DNA of 64,000 bases from Doryteuthis pealeii (Eukaryota > Mollusca > Cephalopoda > Myopsida > Loliginidae). How positions within the stretch are numbered: the first letter of the stretch is position 1; each line of letters opens with the position of its first letter. Below, one piece after another: positions 1 through 9,782 of this stretch. Under the pieces are notes generated by a model. It was not told where the DNA came from and did no database searches. It saw only the letters and a list, made by a program, of their open reading frames with translations. The stretch is taken from assembly GCA_023376005.1 (NCBI GenBank), contig CM042156.1:48911930-48975929 (forward strand), given 5' to 3'. Both the position numbers and the translations under genes were made by a program.

Positions 1-372
1 TGAGAAACGGAAACCCGATAGAAAGCCCCCTTCCGGTTTAAGGTGTAAGCAACTCAGTTAATCAGTTAGAACTTAGAAGCCGAGCTAGAAGGATTTATGA
101 ATAAAGTAACATTAACGTAAATCGAAGTCTTGTGTTTATTACTAAAAACAAACAATGACACAGGGCTTCTGATAACAAGAAACCCCAACAGAAACCAGAC
201 CCGGAATCCCCAATAGAAGACCAGACGAGACCTTAGAAGATATACCAGACCAAGATGATGATAGATGACCAGAGTAAGAATTAAAGAAAGGTATATAACG
301 TTATATGATTTGGTACTGTGTAAAGACCAGTATATAACATATACCTATTTAGTGCCGGTAAAGAAGGCGCTT
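1..372 (+). mobile_element. Partial LTR (family L), truncated by the window start
   Basis: The first 300 bases match the 3' two thirds of the solo LTR at 32,219-32,690, including the shared block GGTTTAAGGTGTAAGCAACT and a GAATAAAG polyadenylation-like signal. The end near 290-300 (GGTATATAAC) matches the family terminus. A further stretch, TTTAGTGCCGGTAAAGAAGG at about 350, is also seen in the long family member at 47,433-47,993. The 5' part lies outside the window, so the target-site duplication cannot be checked. Confidence 0.6.
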
Positions 373-655
373 TATTTAGTCCACGGGGGTATCCTGTTCT
401 CATTCCGCTAACCATAGCTGGTTAGGTTCAAAGTTCCATGATGGCTCCCGATTACGATAAGAAATTTCCCGAGTTCGAAAAGAAGGTTCCCGAGTCTGAG
501 AAGGTTCCCGAGTCCGACAAGAAATACCTGAAGAAGGCCGGAGGGCATATCGGCCGAAACGTTGTACAAATAACAATGAAGATGGGGACAATAGTCCGAA
601 TAACGCAGATAATACTAATCTTCAAGCCTCATCTCAAACATTCAGAGAAATAACA
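373..655 (+). repeat. R-family repeat, single arm with 18-bp minisatellite core
   Basis: This copy holds the block GCATATCGGCCGAAACGTTG, a core of about four imperfect 18-21 bp units built on TTCCCGAGTC, and an end at CAAACATTCAGAGAAAT. Related copies lie at 15,384, 21,941, 26,322, 32,968, 38,130, 53,692 and 60,413. Open frames through it arise from the minisatellite and are not proposed as a gene. It directly follows the LTR piece, so it might instead be the leader or gag start of an LTR element; I cannot decide. Confidence 0.6.
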
Positions 656-694
656 AACTTTTAATCATAAAACCGTATCTTCAGAAATAATACG

Positions 695-1092
695 TGTGTA
701 GCGATTGTCTGACATTGCTGAGATGGACTTGAGTCCAAAAGGGTTATTTTCCCACAAGAGATTCGCCGCTAGGTGGCTCTACTAGCTGGGTATTTAAACT
801 CAGCCCGGGAAGCCCCCTCTTTCTCTCTTTTGGCTAGTGTACATTAAGATGGACTAGACGAGTAATGACTCTGTCCATTAGAGTGGAGAGCTTTGTTACC
901 TATTTTTAGGCCAATACCTATGTGTGTACGTAACCCTGTCGAGACCCTACCAAGTGGGTCATACACAAGTAACTCTTTATTCAGTAAGAACCTTTTCTTA
1001 CTTCCCAAGGACATTCGTCTTCATTGTTTGTATCTTGTTATATGTCATGTTCCATCTGCTCAGACAATAAAGTCTGTATTGTTGTTATAGTG
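695..1092 (+). mobile_element. LTR-like repeat (family U)
   Basis: It starts TGTGTAGCG and contains the block TTTAAACTCAGCCCGGGAAG, also seen at 63,103-63,225 directly downstream of a Ty3-type integrase remnant. An AATAAAG signal lies at about 1,065 near its right end. The position of the relative after the integrase is why I call it an LTR. Its 3' boundary is approximate and no target-site duplication was found. Confidence 0.45.
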
Positions 1093-1854
1093 TACTTCTT
1101 TGTTTGGATTTCATTATGTATGTATTTCCCTACATTGTAGGTTTCCCTGAAGCATTTCTAACGTATGATAAGAACCAGTTTTGGCAACTAAAGTCAAAAC
1201 ATACATTCAATTCTTATACGTGTAACGTTACCTTTTTTCTTTTCTTTTTTCTTTATTTTTGTTGTTGTCCGTGGTAACTTGTGTTAAAACAAAACGTCGA
1301 ACACCAACCGTTTTTCGCTTTGTCAGCATGAAGTTTATTTTCGCCGTAGATCACTAACTGGTAGTAGTAGTCAGGCAAACAGTGGAAAATAGAAAGATCA
1401 AAGAAACAAAACAATTCTTAACTAGTGTCACTGTTTAGCCCAGTAGGAAAAAGGTAGAAAGAAAACAGAAAGAAAGAAAGAAAGAAAGGAAGGAGGCAGA
1501 CGAACTGGTTAACCACCACCGGCTCCGTGCGTGTTGATTCTCGGGTGATCTCTTTTCCCTTTCTATCTCAGAACTCGTCTTTTTTATATCTCCTCATATT
1601 CTAATTACTTAGATATTTAATTAACAAATACATTTCCCAAATCGGCATGTTTACGTTATTACCGAAAAGTTTACGTAACATTTTCCCTATTGTTCCAGTA
1701 TATTTCTTTAGCATTTTTTAAACGGAATAATTTCTAAACAACTGTTTATAGTCGGATGTTTTCATATTAACAACATTTCCATTGTTTGTTTCGAATCTAA
1801 AAGCCCAAATTACAATTACGATTTTGCAACTCGGTTTCAAGTCAAAATTGTTCA
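1093..1854. other. Stretch with no recognisable gene
   Basis: AT-rich sequence with a short (GAAA)n run near 1,468-1,490. No coding sequence, RNA gene or known repeat was recognised. Confidence 0.6.
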
Positions 1855-1908
1855 CCTTCTTCTTCTTCTTCTTCTTCTTCTTCTTCTTCTTCTTCTTCTT
1901 CTTCTTCT
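1855..1908. repeat. (CTT)n microsatellite
   Basis: About 18 uninterrupted CTT units. It generates a poly-glutamate open frame on the minus strand, which is an artefact. Confidence 0.95.
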
Positions 1909-2445
1909 AGACACTCTGTTACTGAAGAACAAAATGCAATGCACCATTCTGGCAAAAATGGGTCGCTTTTATAGCCAAACATAAGTTGCAATGCACTATG
2001 GGTAGTCACACATGATGCCTTGTAACCTCTATAAAAAGTCCACTCTGCCCCCTCCAACTACTTGGCACTTCTTACTCAGAAGTGGGTACCGCCCCAACCA
2101 TAATCCTTCTTCCGCTATGTCTCATTTTGCAGTCCAGACACCGAGGAGGCTTTGAGTCAGGTAAGTTCGACTCGTCACTACAAAGTCCCATGTTTAATTT
2201 TTAAAAAATTGTTTAAATGTTAATTACTAAAATGATTGATTGAGATACTTAATTGTTTTACGTACGGAATTTACCAAAATTAAGAAGGTTGGCTTAATAA
2301 TGAATAGAAATCCATTTTAAAAAATGTTTTCTTTGAAGGCGTCAATAATGCAGAGAAACAAAATCTGAATATAAATATGAAAAAAAAAAAATGAAATAGA
2401 TCACTAATTAGGACTGAGCCTATTCTAGTAGTGACCACCCCAAGC

Positions 2446-2686
2446 AAAGTTTAACAGGTTTGAAATTTCCTTCTCCTAGACTGGTTGAGTTTTCCTTCTT
2501 CTAGACTGGTTGCTTAACCAAGGTTAAAGAGCCCAGTCGGTCCTACTATTTACTCATAACTGGAGGGAGAGTAGTTGGAGTCATACCTTTCCCAAGGGTA
2601 TTAGCGCTATGTGAACTGTAACTTCATCCAAGATTTGAACTCGAGTTGACGAGTCCATTTCCTACGACTCTAACCATTACTTAGCC
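2446..2686 (-). mobile_element. tRNA-derived SINE, family S1, minus strand, 5'-degraded
   Basis: It matches S1 elsewhere: TTTAACAGGTTTGAA, then CCCAAGGGTATTAGCGCTAT, then a tRNA-like head reading on the minus strand through GACTCGTCAACTCGAGTTCA, a B-box-like motif. The block CCTTCTNCTAGACTGGTTG occurs twice in a row (about 2,475 and 2,500), a small internal duplication not seen in other copies. Confidence 0.8.
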
Positions 2687-3490
2687 GAAAAGGAAACAAT
2701 AAATATCGGACAGTAATTATCACAGATTATCTATATTCCTTATGAGTGGAAATATGAATAATAACATTACTACACAATTCACAACTTCTATCTATGTGTA
2801 AACAGTTGGTGCCTATACCAGTGATCCGATCATGATGAAAATTCACACACATTTTAAGCTAATATTCAGAAACAAGACTGGCTAATTGGGTTTCAATAAA
2901 AATCAATAATGGAAAACCTTGGGGGATATTTACAATGGAGGAGGGAAGCGAAGACCTTTCAGTGAGAGAGGGGAAAAGAGAGTAATAGCGCGTTAAAATT
3001 AAGTAACAGCATATAAATATCAACAAGTATTGAACGCTTAAACTAATTGTTTTCCACAAATACTCTTACGATATGGAATAAAATAATCAAACAGCTTATC
3101 ATAAAAATGGGCAATATCTAAAGGAATAATTAATTTTTTTACTTTTTTAGTGAAATAACATATACGGATAATATTCAAGGGAATCTTATCTTAAGATTAC
3201 TAACATTTTTTTGTGAAATATCTTCACTTTCTTTTCTTTCTTAATTTGATTAAAAAGGCAAAATTTGAGTTTTTATCAATTTTAACAGTTCAAGCGTAAA
3301 ATACTTTAAGCGTAAAATATTTAAAAAGGAAAGATTTATGAACTAAATGGAAAAATATCAAATAACACAGTCCCTGTAGTAGTTGTAGCGAAATAAAACA
3401 TCCAATTAGAATGACCCCTAGACCTGTTCAAAAATCAACCTTTTCCTTTTTTCATACCCTCCTCCAAATTTGCCTTCTGCCAGACAGTTT
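2687..3490. other. AT-rich stretch without a recognised feature
   Basis: Both strands were read. There is no plausible coding sequence, tRNA or transposon terminus. Short A and T runs dominate. Confidence 0.6.
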
Positions 3491-3939
3491 CAGCTTTTAA
3501 TTTCTTCTTTCCCTGCTGGGTCTCGTCAAGAAGGACGAAGATTCTATATCTACCAACTTAGCCTATTCGAACCCGAAGAATAAATTTGTTAATCCAATAT
3601 CAATTTTAGAATATTTAACGTTACAAAAGGTTCTCTTTAGGACCAACGCTTATCCTGGTGTTTTTCGGTTTATGTCTACTACAAGAGGAAAACGCGATGG
3701 TTTTATTGAATTGCTTCAGTCATTCGAAGATTTTTTTTTTTACAAACGGTGATAGACAGGGCGTATCAAACCAACCACATTACACAGCTCTATCTTTCTG
3801 AAGACGTCATCATTGTGTTTTGTTGCGTGTTGGTAAACTCCTTCAGACACAGTGCTGACACCTTCAGAAGGATAGGGATGTGTAAAGTAAAGGTGTGATA
3901 GTAAAAGCTTCGAGTTCGAATAGGCTAAGTTGGTAGATA

Positions 3940-4518
3940 CGAGGGGCGTTCAATAAGTAATGCCCTCTTCCAGTTGTTTGATCTAGCTGAAATTTTGCAT
4001 GTGCAATTATTCATATCTCTATAGATTAAGCTGAAAATTACAGCTCTGAACTAATTGTGGTTTCTGATTTACAGCTGTTTGAACTGAGTCAAGTGTGAAA
4101 TGGAACCTGTTGAGTGTCGAGCAGTGATCCGGTTTTTGTATTTGAAAGGACGCACACCACGGGAGACTTTTGATGAAATGAAAGTAACTTAGGTGATAAT
4201 GCCTCATCATATGACCTTGTAAAACACTGGAATCGTGAATTCAAACATGGTCGGAAATCTGTAGAAATAACTCCCAGATCTTGTCGAAAGGAAAGCGTTT
4301 CCCAGATGATGCAGCCTTGATTTCTGAAGTCACGTCGTGGCTGGATGACCAGCCTGGGGTGTTCTACAAAAACGGTCCCCAGAGCTGCATCAAACGATGG
4401 GAGAAATGCGTAACTCTGGATGGTTCCTATGTAGAAAAAGACTAATAACTGTGCCAAGTTTCGTTGCTCTACTGCTATGGGAAGTGGGTCAGGGGCATTA
4501 CTTATTGAACGCCCCTCG
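3940..4518 (+). mobile_element. Internally deleted mariner-like DNA transposon with intact terminal inverted repeats
   Basis: The ends are perfect 26-bp inverted repeats, starting CGAGGGGCGTTCAATAAGTA on the left, flanked on both sides by TA, the target site of Tc1/mariner elements. At 579 bp it is about half of a usual 1.3-kb mariner. Inside are pieces of the transposase N-terminus (4,100-4,275) and C-terminus (about 4,393-4,445) without the catalytic core. It can only be non-autonomous. Confidence 0.9.
4100..4275 (+). pseudogene. Mariner transposase N-terminal fragment (frameshifted)
   Basis: The frame from the ATG at 4,100 gives 30 residues, with VIRFLYLKGRTPRETFDEMK resembling the helix-turn-helix DNA-binding region of mariner transposases, then stops at 4,190. 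The next frame continues with DLVKHWNREFKHGRKSVEI, the expected next piece of the same domain, so one small indel broke it. The D,D34D catalytic region is absent; a C-terminal scrap with KCVTLDGSYVEK follows near 4,400. The family assignment rests on residue pattern and on the flanking inverted repeats. Confidence 0.8.
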
Positions 4519-4577
4519 TATAAGAACCTTCGTCCTTCTTGGACGAGACCCAGCAGGGAAAGGAAGAAATTAAAAGC

Positions 4578-5020
4578 AGGCGGTGAAAGAGGGACGAAAA
4601 CGGTATCTTTAGGGATTTGTCCCACCGGTTAAAATAGGCCGCTAAGGGGGGGGGGTAACTCTAAGGGTTAATGATCTAATCGCGTAACATGACAGGGCGC
4701 TTGAATATTACCTGAATAAGTTCACTCGGTTAGAATTTCTTCAATAATTGCGGTGACTTCCTCAATTGTTCTGTGTTTTTTCTTAAGCCCTAAGACAATA
4801 AGCTGGCTATTTTTTTCAGGCGCAGGGAGTGGGGGGGCAGTGAATAGCACACCTTTCCGGGTATCACTGGTTACTGCAACTAGTAATGACTAATTTAGCA
4901 AACATTTTTTTTCAAAAAAAGGTTTGCCTCTTTGAGATACGAATCTTACCAATTGTCTATATAGATAAATCTGGCAAGAAATATTGGCACACCCATACCC
5001 ATACGCAAAAATTCCACTCG

Positions 5021-5027
<7 letters not shown>
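4578..5027. other. Stretch without a recognised feature
   Basis: Contains a G10 run near 4,647 and a purine-rich patch near 4,830. No gene or repeat family was identified. Confidence 0.5.

Positions 5028-5066
<39 letters not shown>
5028..5066. repeat. (CA)n microsatellite
   Basis: About 19 CA units. Open frames on both strands across it are repeat translations. Confidence 0.95.
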
Positions 5067-5067
<1 letters not shown>

Positions 5068-5776
5068 GAGGGTTCATGCACACATACACGCGCGTATGAT
5101 AGCAAATGAATAGTTATTATAAAATTTATACCCTTAAGCTTATTTCGTTGAATTACTAATCAAAACTCAGAATCATTAAAAATATGCCTTACAGGAAAAA
5201 TAAATGCCTACAAGGTGATCTCTCATTACAGTATTTTGTTTAACTCTTCCTCTTTAACCACAGTCCTCTCCTCTAACAATCGAGCTGTATATCTAATTGG
5301 AACATTATTTTTTTTTTTTATAATTGTTTTTTTTTTTTCTGAGCCAGAATCGGTAAAGTCAAAATTTCAAATGCACTTAACCAATTGAATTTCAGTTCCT
5401 GTGCATGTGACAATCTCAATTTTCCGCCTGGATCTTTGTCAATTTATTTTTTTCTTAATCTTTGTATTTCTTCTTTTGTTTTTTTGTTGTTTTTTTTGTT
5501 TTTGTTTTTTTTTGTAAATTATTTTTCCTTCTGTTTTGTTAATTGTTATTTCGTTCTTGAAACTGAACAAACGACCAAAGACGAGAAAGAAAAATCTAAA
5601 AAAAAAACCCAAATAAATCGGGGTTAACAAAGTGAATTTCCAAAATATTTTTTAAATTTGAAATCGCTGCAACAATGCGCATTTGGTTTGTGTTCAAGAA
5701 TCAATGCATTTGTAAATATATAACATGTGTGTATGTAGGTAGGTATATGCAGGTGTGCATATATTTGTATGCTTGA
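5067..5776. other. T- and A-rich stretch without a recognised feature
   Basis: Long T runs at 5,310-5,340 and 5,440-5,520. Nothing codes convincingly. Confidence 0.5.
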
Positions 5777-5837
5777 TTGTATGTATGTGTGTGTGTATGT
5801 TTGTGTGTGTATGTGTGTTTCTATAAATATGCATCGA

Positions 5838-6112
5838 AGGTTAAAGTCATGGGAAATGGACTTGTCGCCCCGAGTTCAAATCCTGGATGTGATAATTGCA
5901 TTTCACTTAGCGCTAATACCCTTGGGAAAGGCATGAATCATACTCTCCCTCCAGCTATGGATAAATAGTAGGGCAGACCGGGCTCTTTAACCTTGGTTAG
6001 GCAACCGGTCTAGGAGAAGGAAAACTCTGAATTCAAATCTGTTGAACTCCGCTTAAGAAATTGACTTTGTGTCCCATCCTGCTCGTGCGGAGGAGTTGGT
6101 AAATATATATAA
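5838..6112 (+). mobile_element. tRNA-derived SINE, family S1, plus strand
   Basis: The head has a B-box-like CCCGAGTTCAAATCC near 5,870, then the S1 body CGCTAATACCCTTGGGAAAG, the block GGCTCTTTAACCTTGG and the 3' portion TCCGCTTAAGAAATTGAC, closing with a short TA-rich tail near 6,105. The order of parts (tRNA-like head, body, TA tail) defines its orientation. Confidence 0.85.
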
Positions 6113-6113
6113 A

Positions 6114-6300
6114 TCATCATCATCATGTCGCGCAATTAGCACGGATATCCATGACAATCTCTTGCCAACCTTCCCTATCATTCATTGCACCTGGGAGGTC
6201 CTCTGCAGAGCAACCAGCATCCTCGCATATTTGGTCAATGTAGGTCCTTGCTGGGCGCCCCACACCTGCATGTCCATGTGTTGGCTTCCACACACATATT
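6114..6300 (-). pseudogene. RTE-like LINE 3'-end fragment
   Basis: Closely similar to 30,797-30,985, which is the C-terminal coding end of an RTE-like LINE read on the minus strand. A short (CAT)n run at 6,116-6,126 is the likely 3' microsatellite tail of the LINE. Only the last 60 or so codons are represented. Confidence 0.7.
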
Positions 6301-6374
6301 TGTATTTGTATAATATATATATATATAAATATGCATATGTAAATGCCTGTTTTTATGATTCTCAGGATTATGTT

Positions 6375-6467
6375 GTATGTATGTGTGCATATATTTGTAT
6401 GTTTGCTTGTATGTGTTTGTGTGTGTGTATGTGTTTGTGTGTATGTGTGTGTGTGTATGTGTTTGTG
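6375..6467. repeat. (GT)n-rich microsatellite
   Basis: Imperfect GTGTAT/GTGTTT repeats that generate cysteine- and valine-rich open frames. Confidence 0.9.
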
Positions 6468-6861
6468 TGATTTTCAGGATTGTATTGATTAACTCTTTGC
6501 CTACCAAATTTCCCGCACGTCTGTACCAAATTATCTTGGTATTTTTACTTGTATGATGAGATATTTCAAAGTTCACTATCTGTTCACCCCAGAATTCATT
6601 CTGTTCAAATAAAGTTCTATTATTATTGTAATCTGTGTCCTTCTGCTAATTATAATGAACTTAGCATCAGTTTTTATACTTTTCTTGTGTGTGGTATCAC
6701 AGTGGTGGGAGAGCCGCGGGGAGCGGTTTAAAGTAGGCAAAAATGAAAAAAAAATCAATACCGTAAATGCTTGGCTGCATTGGATCCCTTGGTTTGCTTT
6801 TAGAAAAAGAAAAAAAATCCCATTTCAAAATATGGAAGAGAAAATTGATGTATTTACTCAA

Positions 6862-7138
6862 CCCCTCTCCTCAAGCTCGTGCAGGGTGCGATCCGGGTCA
6901 GTTTTTAAGCAAATTACAACCAGTTTAAATTCAGAGTTTTCTTTCTCCTAGACCAGTTGCCTAGCCAAGTCTAAAGAGTCCAGTCTACCCTAGTATTTAC
7001 CCCAAAAGGGGGGATAGTTAAATCTATACATTTCCTAAGCTTATTAGCGTTATGTGAAAGAGAGAATGCCTCATTCAGGATTTGAAATCGAGTCATCATG
7101 TCCATAAGCGAGGATAACCGTTACACAACGAGTGCCTC
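6862..7138 (-). mobile_element. Diverged tRNA-derived SINE, family S1, minus strand
   Basis: It keeps the S1 order (GTGCAGGGTGCGATCCGG, then AGAGTTTTCTTTCTCCTAGA, then a decayed head) but with many substitutions, so it is an older copy. The partner is at about 39,246-39,512. Confidence 0.65.
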
Positions 7139-7302
7139 ATCAAGAGAAAATCACACTCTCAAGTTATTGTATGAAAAATAAACGAATAAAGAAAACGTTG
7201 TACTAGTAAGATTTCTCAACCACGAAAACTGATCTGGTCTTTTTTTTTTGGGGGAGGGGTTGCTTATTTATATATTTTATAAATCAGGTTCAAATTAGCA
7301 GC

Positions 7303-7596
7303 AGCAGCAGCAGCAGCAGAAGAAGAAGAAGAAGAAGAAGAAGAAGAAGAAAAGAAGAAGAAGAAGAAGAAGAAGAAGAGAAGAAGAAGAAGAAGAAGAA
7401 GAAGAAGAAGAAGAAGAAGAAGAGGAGATGATGATGATGATGAAGGAGATGAAGAATAAGAAAAGAATAAGATGATGATGATGACGATGATGAGAAGAAG
7501 AAGAAGAAGAAGAAGAAGAAGAAGAAGAAGAAGAAGAAGAAGAAGATGATAAAGATGATGATGATAATGAAGAATTGATGATGATGAAGAAAAAGA

Positions 7597-7633
<37 letters not shown>

Positions 7634-7640
7634 TAATAAT
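7303..7640. repeat. Compound (GCA)n/(GAA)n/(GAT)n/(TAA)n microsatellite
   Basis: A run of trinucleotide repeats, (GCA)6, long (GAA)n, (GAT)n and (TAA)n, directly upstream of the LINE fragment. Minus-strand frames of poly-Leu/Ser/Phe are artefacts. The partner at 39,664-40,005 has many single-base dropouts. Confidence 0.95.
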
Positions 7641-7643
7641 AAT

Positions 7644-8169
7644 ATACTCTGCGAATGTAGCAAACTAGCACAACGAGAATTCAAAACTAGACATGACTGG
7701 GTTGGGAAGGTGATCCACTAGGAATTATGCAAAAAATTAAATTTTGGCCATACAACAAAATGGTATATGCATAAACCAGAATCTGTTCTTGAGAACGAAA
7801 CGCATAAAATTCTCTGGGACTTTGAAATAAAAACGGATCACCTTATCCCAGCAAGAAGACCAGACCTAGTGTTGATAAATAAAAAAGAAAGAACTTGTCA
7901 ACTGGTGGATTTTGCAGTGCGAGCAGATCACAGGGTGAAGCTAAAGGAAAATGAAAAAATGGACAAATATCTGGACCTTGCCAGAGAACTGAAAAGTTAT
8001 GGAATATGAAAGTCAAAGTGATACCAATTGTAGTTGGTGCACTTGGAACAGTCCCAAAAGGATTAGAAAAGGATCTGGAAAGTTTGGAAATCAGAGGAAG
8101 GATTGAAACCATTCAGAACACTGCACTGCTGCAATCTGCCAGAATACTCAGAAGAGTCCCGGAGACCTG
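7644..8169 (+). pseudogene. Non-LTR retrotransposon C-terminal remnant with restriction-like endonuclease signature (R2-like)
   Basis: In frame from 7,644 the translation runs through a Cys/His-rich patch (CECSKLAQREF, then HDW, then a stop at 7,716-7,718 in place of a sense codon). It continues from 7,767 into an 80-residue stretch with RRPDLVLINKKERTCQLVDF. The spacing PD then D of VDF resembles the PD-(D/E)XK restriction-like endonuclease at the C-terminus of R2-group LINEs, which nicks target DNA. After the stop at 8,007-8,009 a different frame continues with VIPIVVGALGTVPKG to a stop near 8,167, so a single-base indel separates the two. Reverse transcriptase is absent: the copy is 5'-truncated, with the microsatellite at its left edge. 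It ends near a (GAT)n tract. The R2-like label is inference. Confidence 0.7.
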
Positions 8170-8249
8170 AGGAGACTTGCTGTCACTCAGACTCCAGTGA
8201 AAGACCATAAGCTAACGCTGATGTGAAAACTCAAAAGGAGTAAATAATA

Positions 8250-8305
8250 AGATGATGATGATGATGATGATGATGATTAAGAATTGATGATAATGAAGAA
8301 AAAGA

Positions 8306-8336
<31 letters not shown>

Positions 8337-8350
8337 GAAGAAGAAGAAGA
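8250..8350. repeat. (GAT)n/(TAA)n/(GAA)n tract
   Basis: Trinucleotide repeats downstream of the LINE remnant, possibly its expanded 3' tail. Confidence 0.85.
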
Positions 8351-8695
8351 AGATCATCGAAAAAGGAGGCCAACAAAATAAAATCGCGTATCAATTCTTG
8401 GGGAGAAGAATTAATAGTCCCAACTTTAGAAAATAACGCCTTGCTTTGACAAAAATAGAAATCCTCCATTTTTTTTATTCAAGAGGAAATCTTTGAAAAA
8501 CAATTGTGGATTCGAAATCATTTAATGATGTTATGCAGTTGAATTGGGAATTAAATGTCTATTTATAAATTCATAGTAAATGGCAGAGGAAAACAAAAAT
8601 CAATTTCAAAATTGTATTAAAATAGATGATTGTAAGCTGGGAGGTAAATAAGAAGTGAGTTAGCATTACAGGTTTGCTCTTTAAAAATATGGGAG

Positions 8696-8740
<45 letters not shown>
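8696..8740. repeat. (CA)n microsatellite
   Basis: About 20 CA units, then (CATA)n. Confidence 0.95.
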
Positions 8741-8743
<3 letters not shown>

Positions 8744-8750
8744 TACATTA

Positions 8751-8808
8751 TACAGGGTGATAAAAAAACAGACTTTGTTTTGAAAGTCAGGCCTTCCTTT
8801 TGGTCACC

Positions 8809-8815
<7 letters not shown>
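8751..8815. repeat. Small palindromic element with TACAGGGTGA ends
   Basis: About 65 bp bounded by inverted copies of ATACAGGGTGA and TCACCCTGTAT. The ends resemble those of many mariner-derived miniature elements. There is no coding content. It sits between a (CA)n and a (TA)n tract. The partner is at about 41,103-41,172. Confidence 0.55.

Positions 8816-8870
<55 letters not shown>
8813..8870. repeat. (TA)n microsatellite
   Basis: A nearly pure TA run that ends 27 bp before the hammerhead-like motif at 8,897. Confidence 0.95.
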
Positions 8871-8896
8871 GAGGGTAAAGTGTCCCATGTCTATAA

Positions 8897-8938
8897 CCTT
8901 GCTGATGAGACCTAATAGATCGAAATGTACATTCAGGG
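8897..8938 (+). ncRNA. Hammerhead-ribozyme-like motif (type I, one stem II mismatch)
   Basis: The conserved cores CTGATGA (8,902-8,908) and GAAA (8,922-8,925) are both present. Stem I pairs 8,897-8,901 (CCTTG) with 8,934-8,938 (CAGGG), with one G-U pair. Stem II pairs GACCT (8,909-8,913) with AGATC (8,917-8,921), with one C-A mismatch, around loop AAT. Stem III is very short (AT/AT, possibly ATG/CAT), ending at U16.1 (8,932), with H17 = T at 8,933. Hammerheads of this kind self-cleave after H17 and are known from Penelope-like elements and retrozymes. Activity is uncertain because of the stem II mismatch. Confidence 0.65.
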
Positions 8939-9061
8939 ATTGACATTTATCGATTTGTTTAGCCTTACATATGAACATATATGCCCGCCTAAATTCATTA
9001 ATTATCAACAAATTAATTGTCAAAATTAGGTATGACTTCAATTAATCACATATCCTCCAAA

Positions 9062-9062
9062 A

Positions 9063-9148
<86 letters not shown>
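9062..9148. repeat. (TA)n microsatellite
   Basis: A long TA run with one phase slip, about 70 bp upstream of the degenerate hammerhead-like fold at 9,219. Confidence 0.95.
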
Positions 9149-9150
<2 letters not shown>

Positions 9151-9218
9151 TATAGATAAAAGGATATGAAAACAACAGAAATTGCTGTTAAAGTGAAAAC
9201 ATTTTATAACATATTCAT

Positions 9219-9267
9219 AGCTAATATTGAACAATATTTCGATTTTATAAAAATCATCTTCAGAGCT
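9219..9267 (-). ncRNA. Hammerhead-like fold with a non-canonical core, minus strand
   Basis: On the minus strand the order of a type I hammerhead is visible: stem I AGCT/AGCT, core CTGAAGAT in place of CTGATGA, stem II GATTTT/AAAATC with a TAT loop, GAAA, stem III ATATTG/CAATAT, and a U at the H17 position. All three helices pair perfectly but the core has one extra nucleotide and a rearranged order, so cleavage is doubtful. The partner copy lies near 41,580-41,632. Confidence 0.5.
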
Positions 9268-9494
9268 TGTTTATACTCCGTATTATCAAGAGCGGAGACG
9301 AAAGTCATATGAGTTCAAAACAAAAACCTTGATGTTGCAAAAAAGTTTTACAGTAGTTTCAAATGTGAGCACTTCCACCACATTTATCTCGGTCACCGGA
9401 TCATGTATCTCTTATTGTAACAGTTTTTAAAAAAGAAGACATATTCCAAGATTGACACTAGACGAATTCTCTTATTCAAATTTTGTGTCATCAC

Positions 9495-9765
9495 ACAAAA
9501 CAGCAGCTGTAAGACCACTTATCTTTCATACCCATCCAACAAGACTAACAAGATACTGTTGGAGAAATAAGGACGAACTTATTAGTGACATACTTCTATC
9601 AACTCCTACACATGAACATACTAGTGTTAGCTGACCATCAGCTCTTTACGGAAACTGGATGCCGTTTAGAAGACTGACCAAAAGCGATGACCGATAGAGA
9701 CGAATGGTGTGAAAGAGTCAAGGGAAATCGTGCTGTGGGCATGCCTTGATGATAATGAAATGGTT
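9495..9765 (+). pseudogene. RTE-like LINE 3'-end fragment, plus strand
   Basis: The plus-strand translation contains CWRNKDELISDILLSTPTHE, clearly related to CWRSKDELISDVLLWKQTHG from the LINE at 30,797-31,722. It ends in a short GATGATAATGA run near 9,750, the likely tail. It is frameshifted upstream. The partner is at about 41,860-42,122. Confidence 0.75.
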
Positions 9766-9782
9766 GTCGTTTACCTTTAATT

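Larger units (their letters stand above)
3491..4577. repeat. Foldback (inverted-repeat) element split by a mariner insertion
   Basis: The left arm at 3,491-3,578 is the reverse complement of a right arm that lies in two pieces, 3,903-3,939 and 4,519-4,577, at roughly 93 percent identity. Shared blocks include CTGCTGGGTCTCGTC and ACCAACTTAGCCTATTCGAA. Joining the right-arm pieces across the 579-bp insert restores continuity with the left arm exactly at a TA dinucleotide. The arms are separated by about 325 bp with no recognised coding capacity. Confidence 0.75.

Noticed and set aside
4089..4625. 178-codon minus-strand frame
   Set aside because: It is antisense to the mariner remnant, spans its right terminal repeat and the foldback arm, and resembles no protein family.
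7264..7684. Long minus-strand frames of poly-Leu, Ser, Phe and Tyr
   Set aside because: They translate (GAA)n, (GAT)n and (TAA)n microsatellites. The partner region at 39,572-40,047 gives similar spurious frames.
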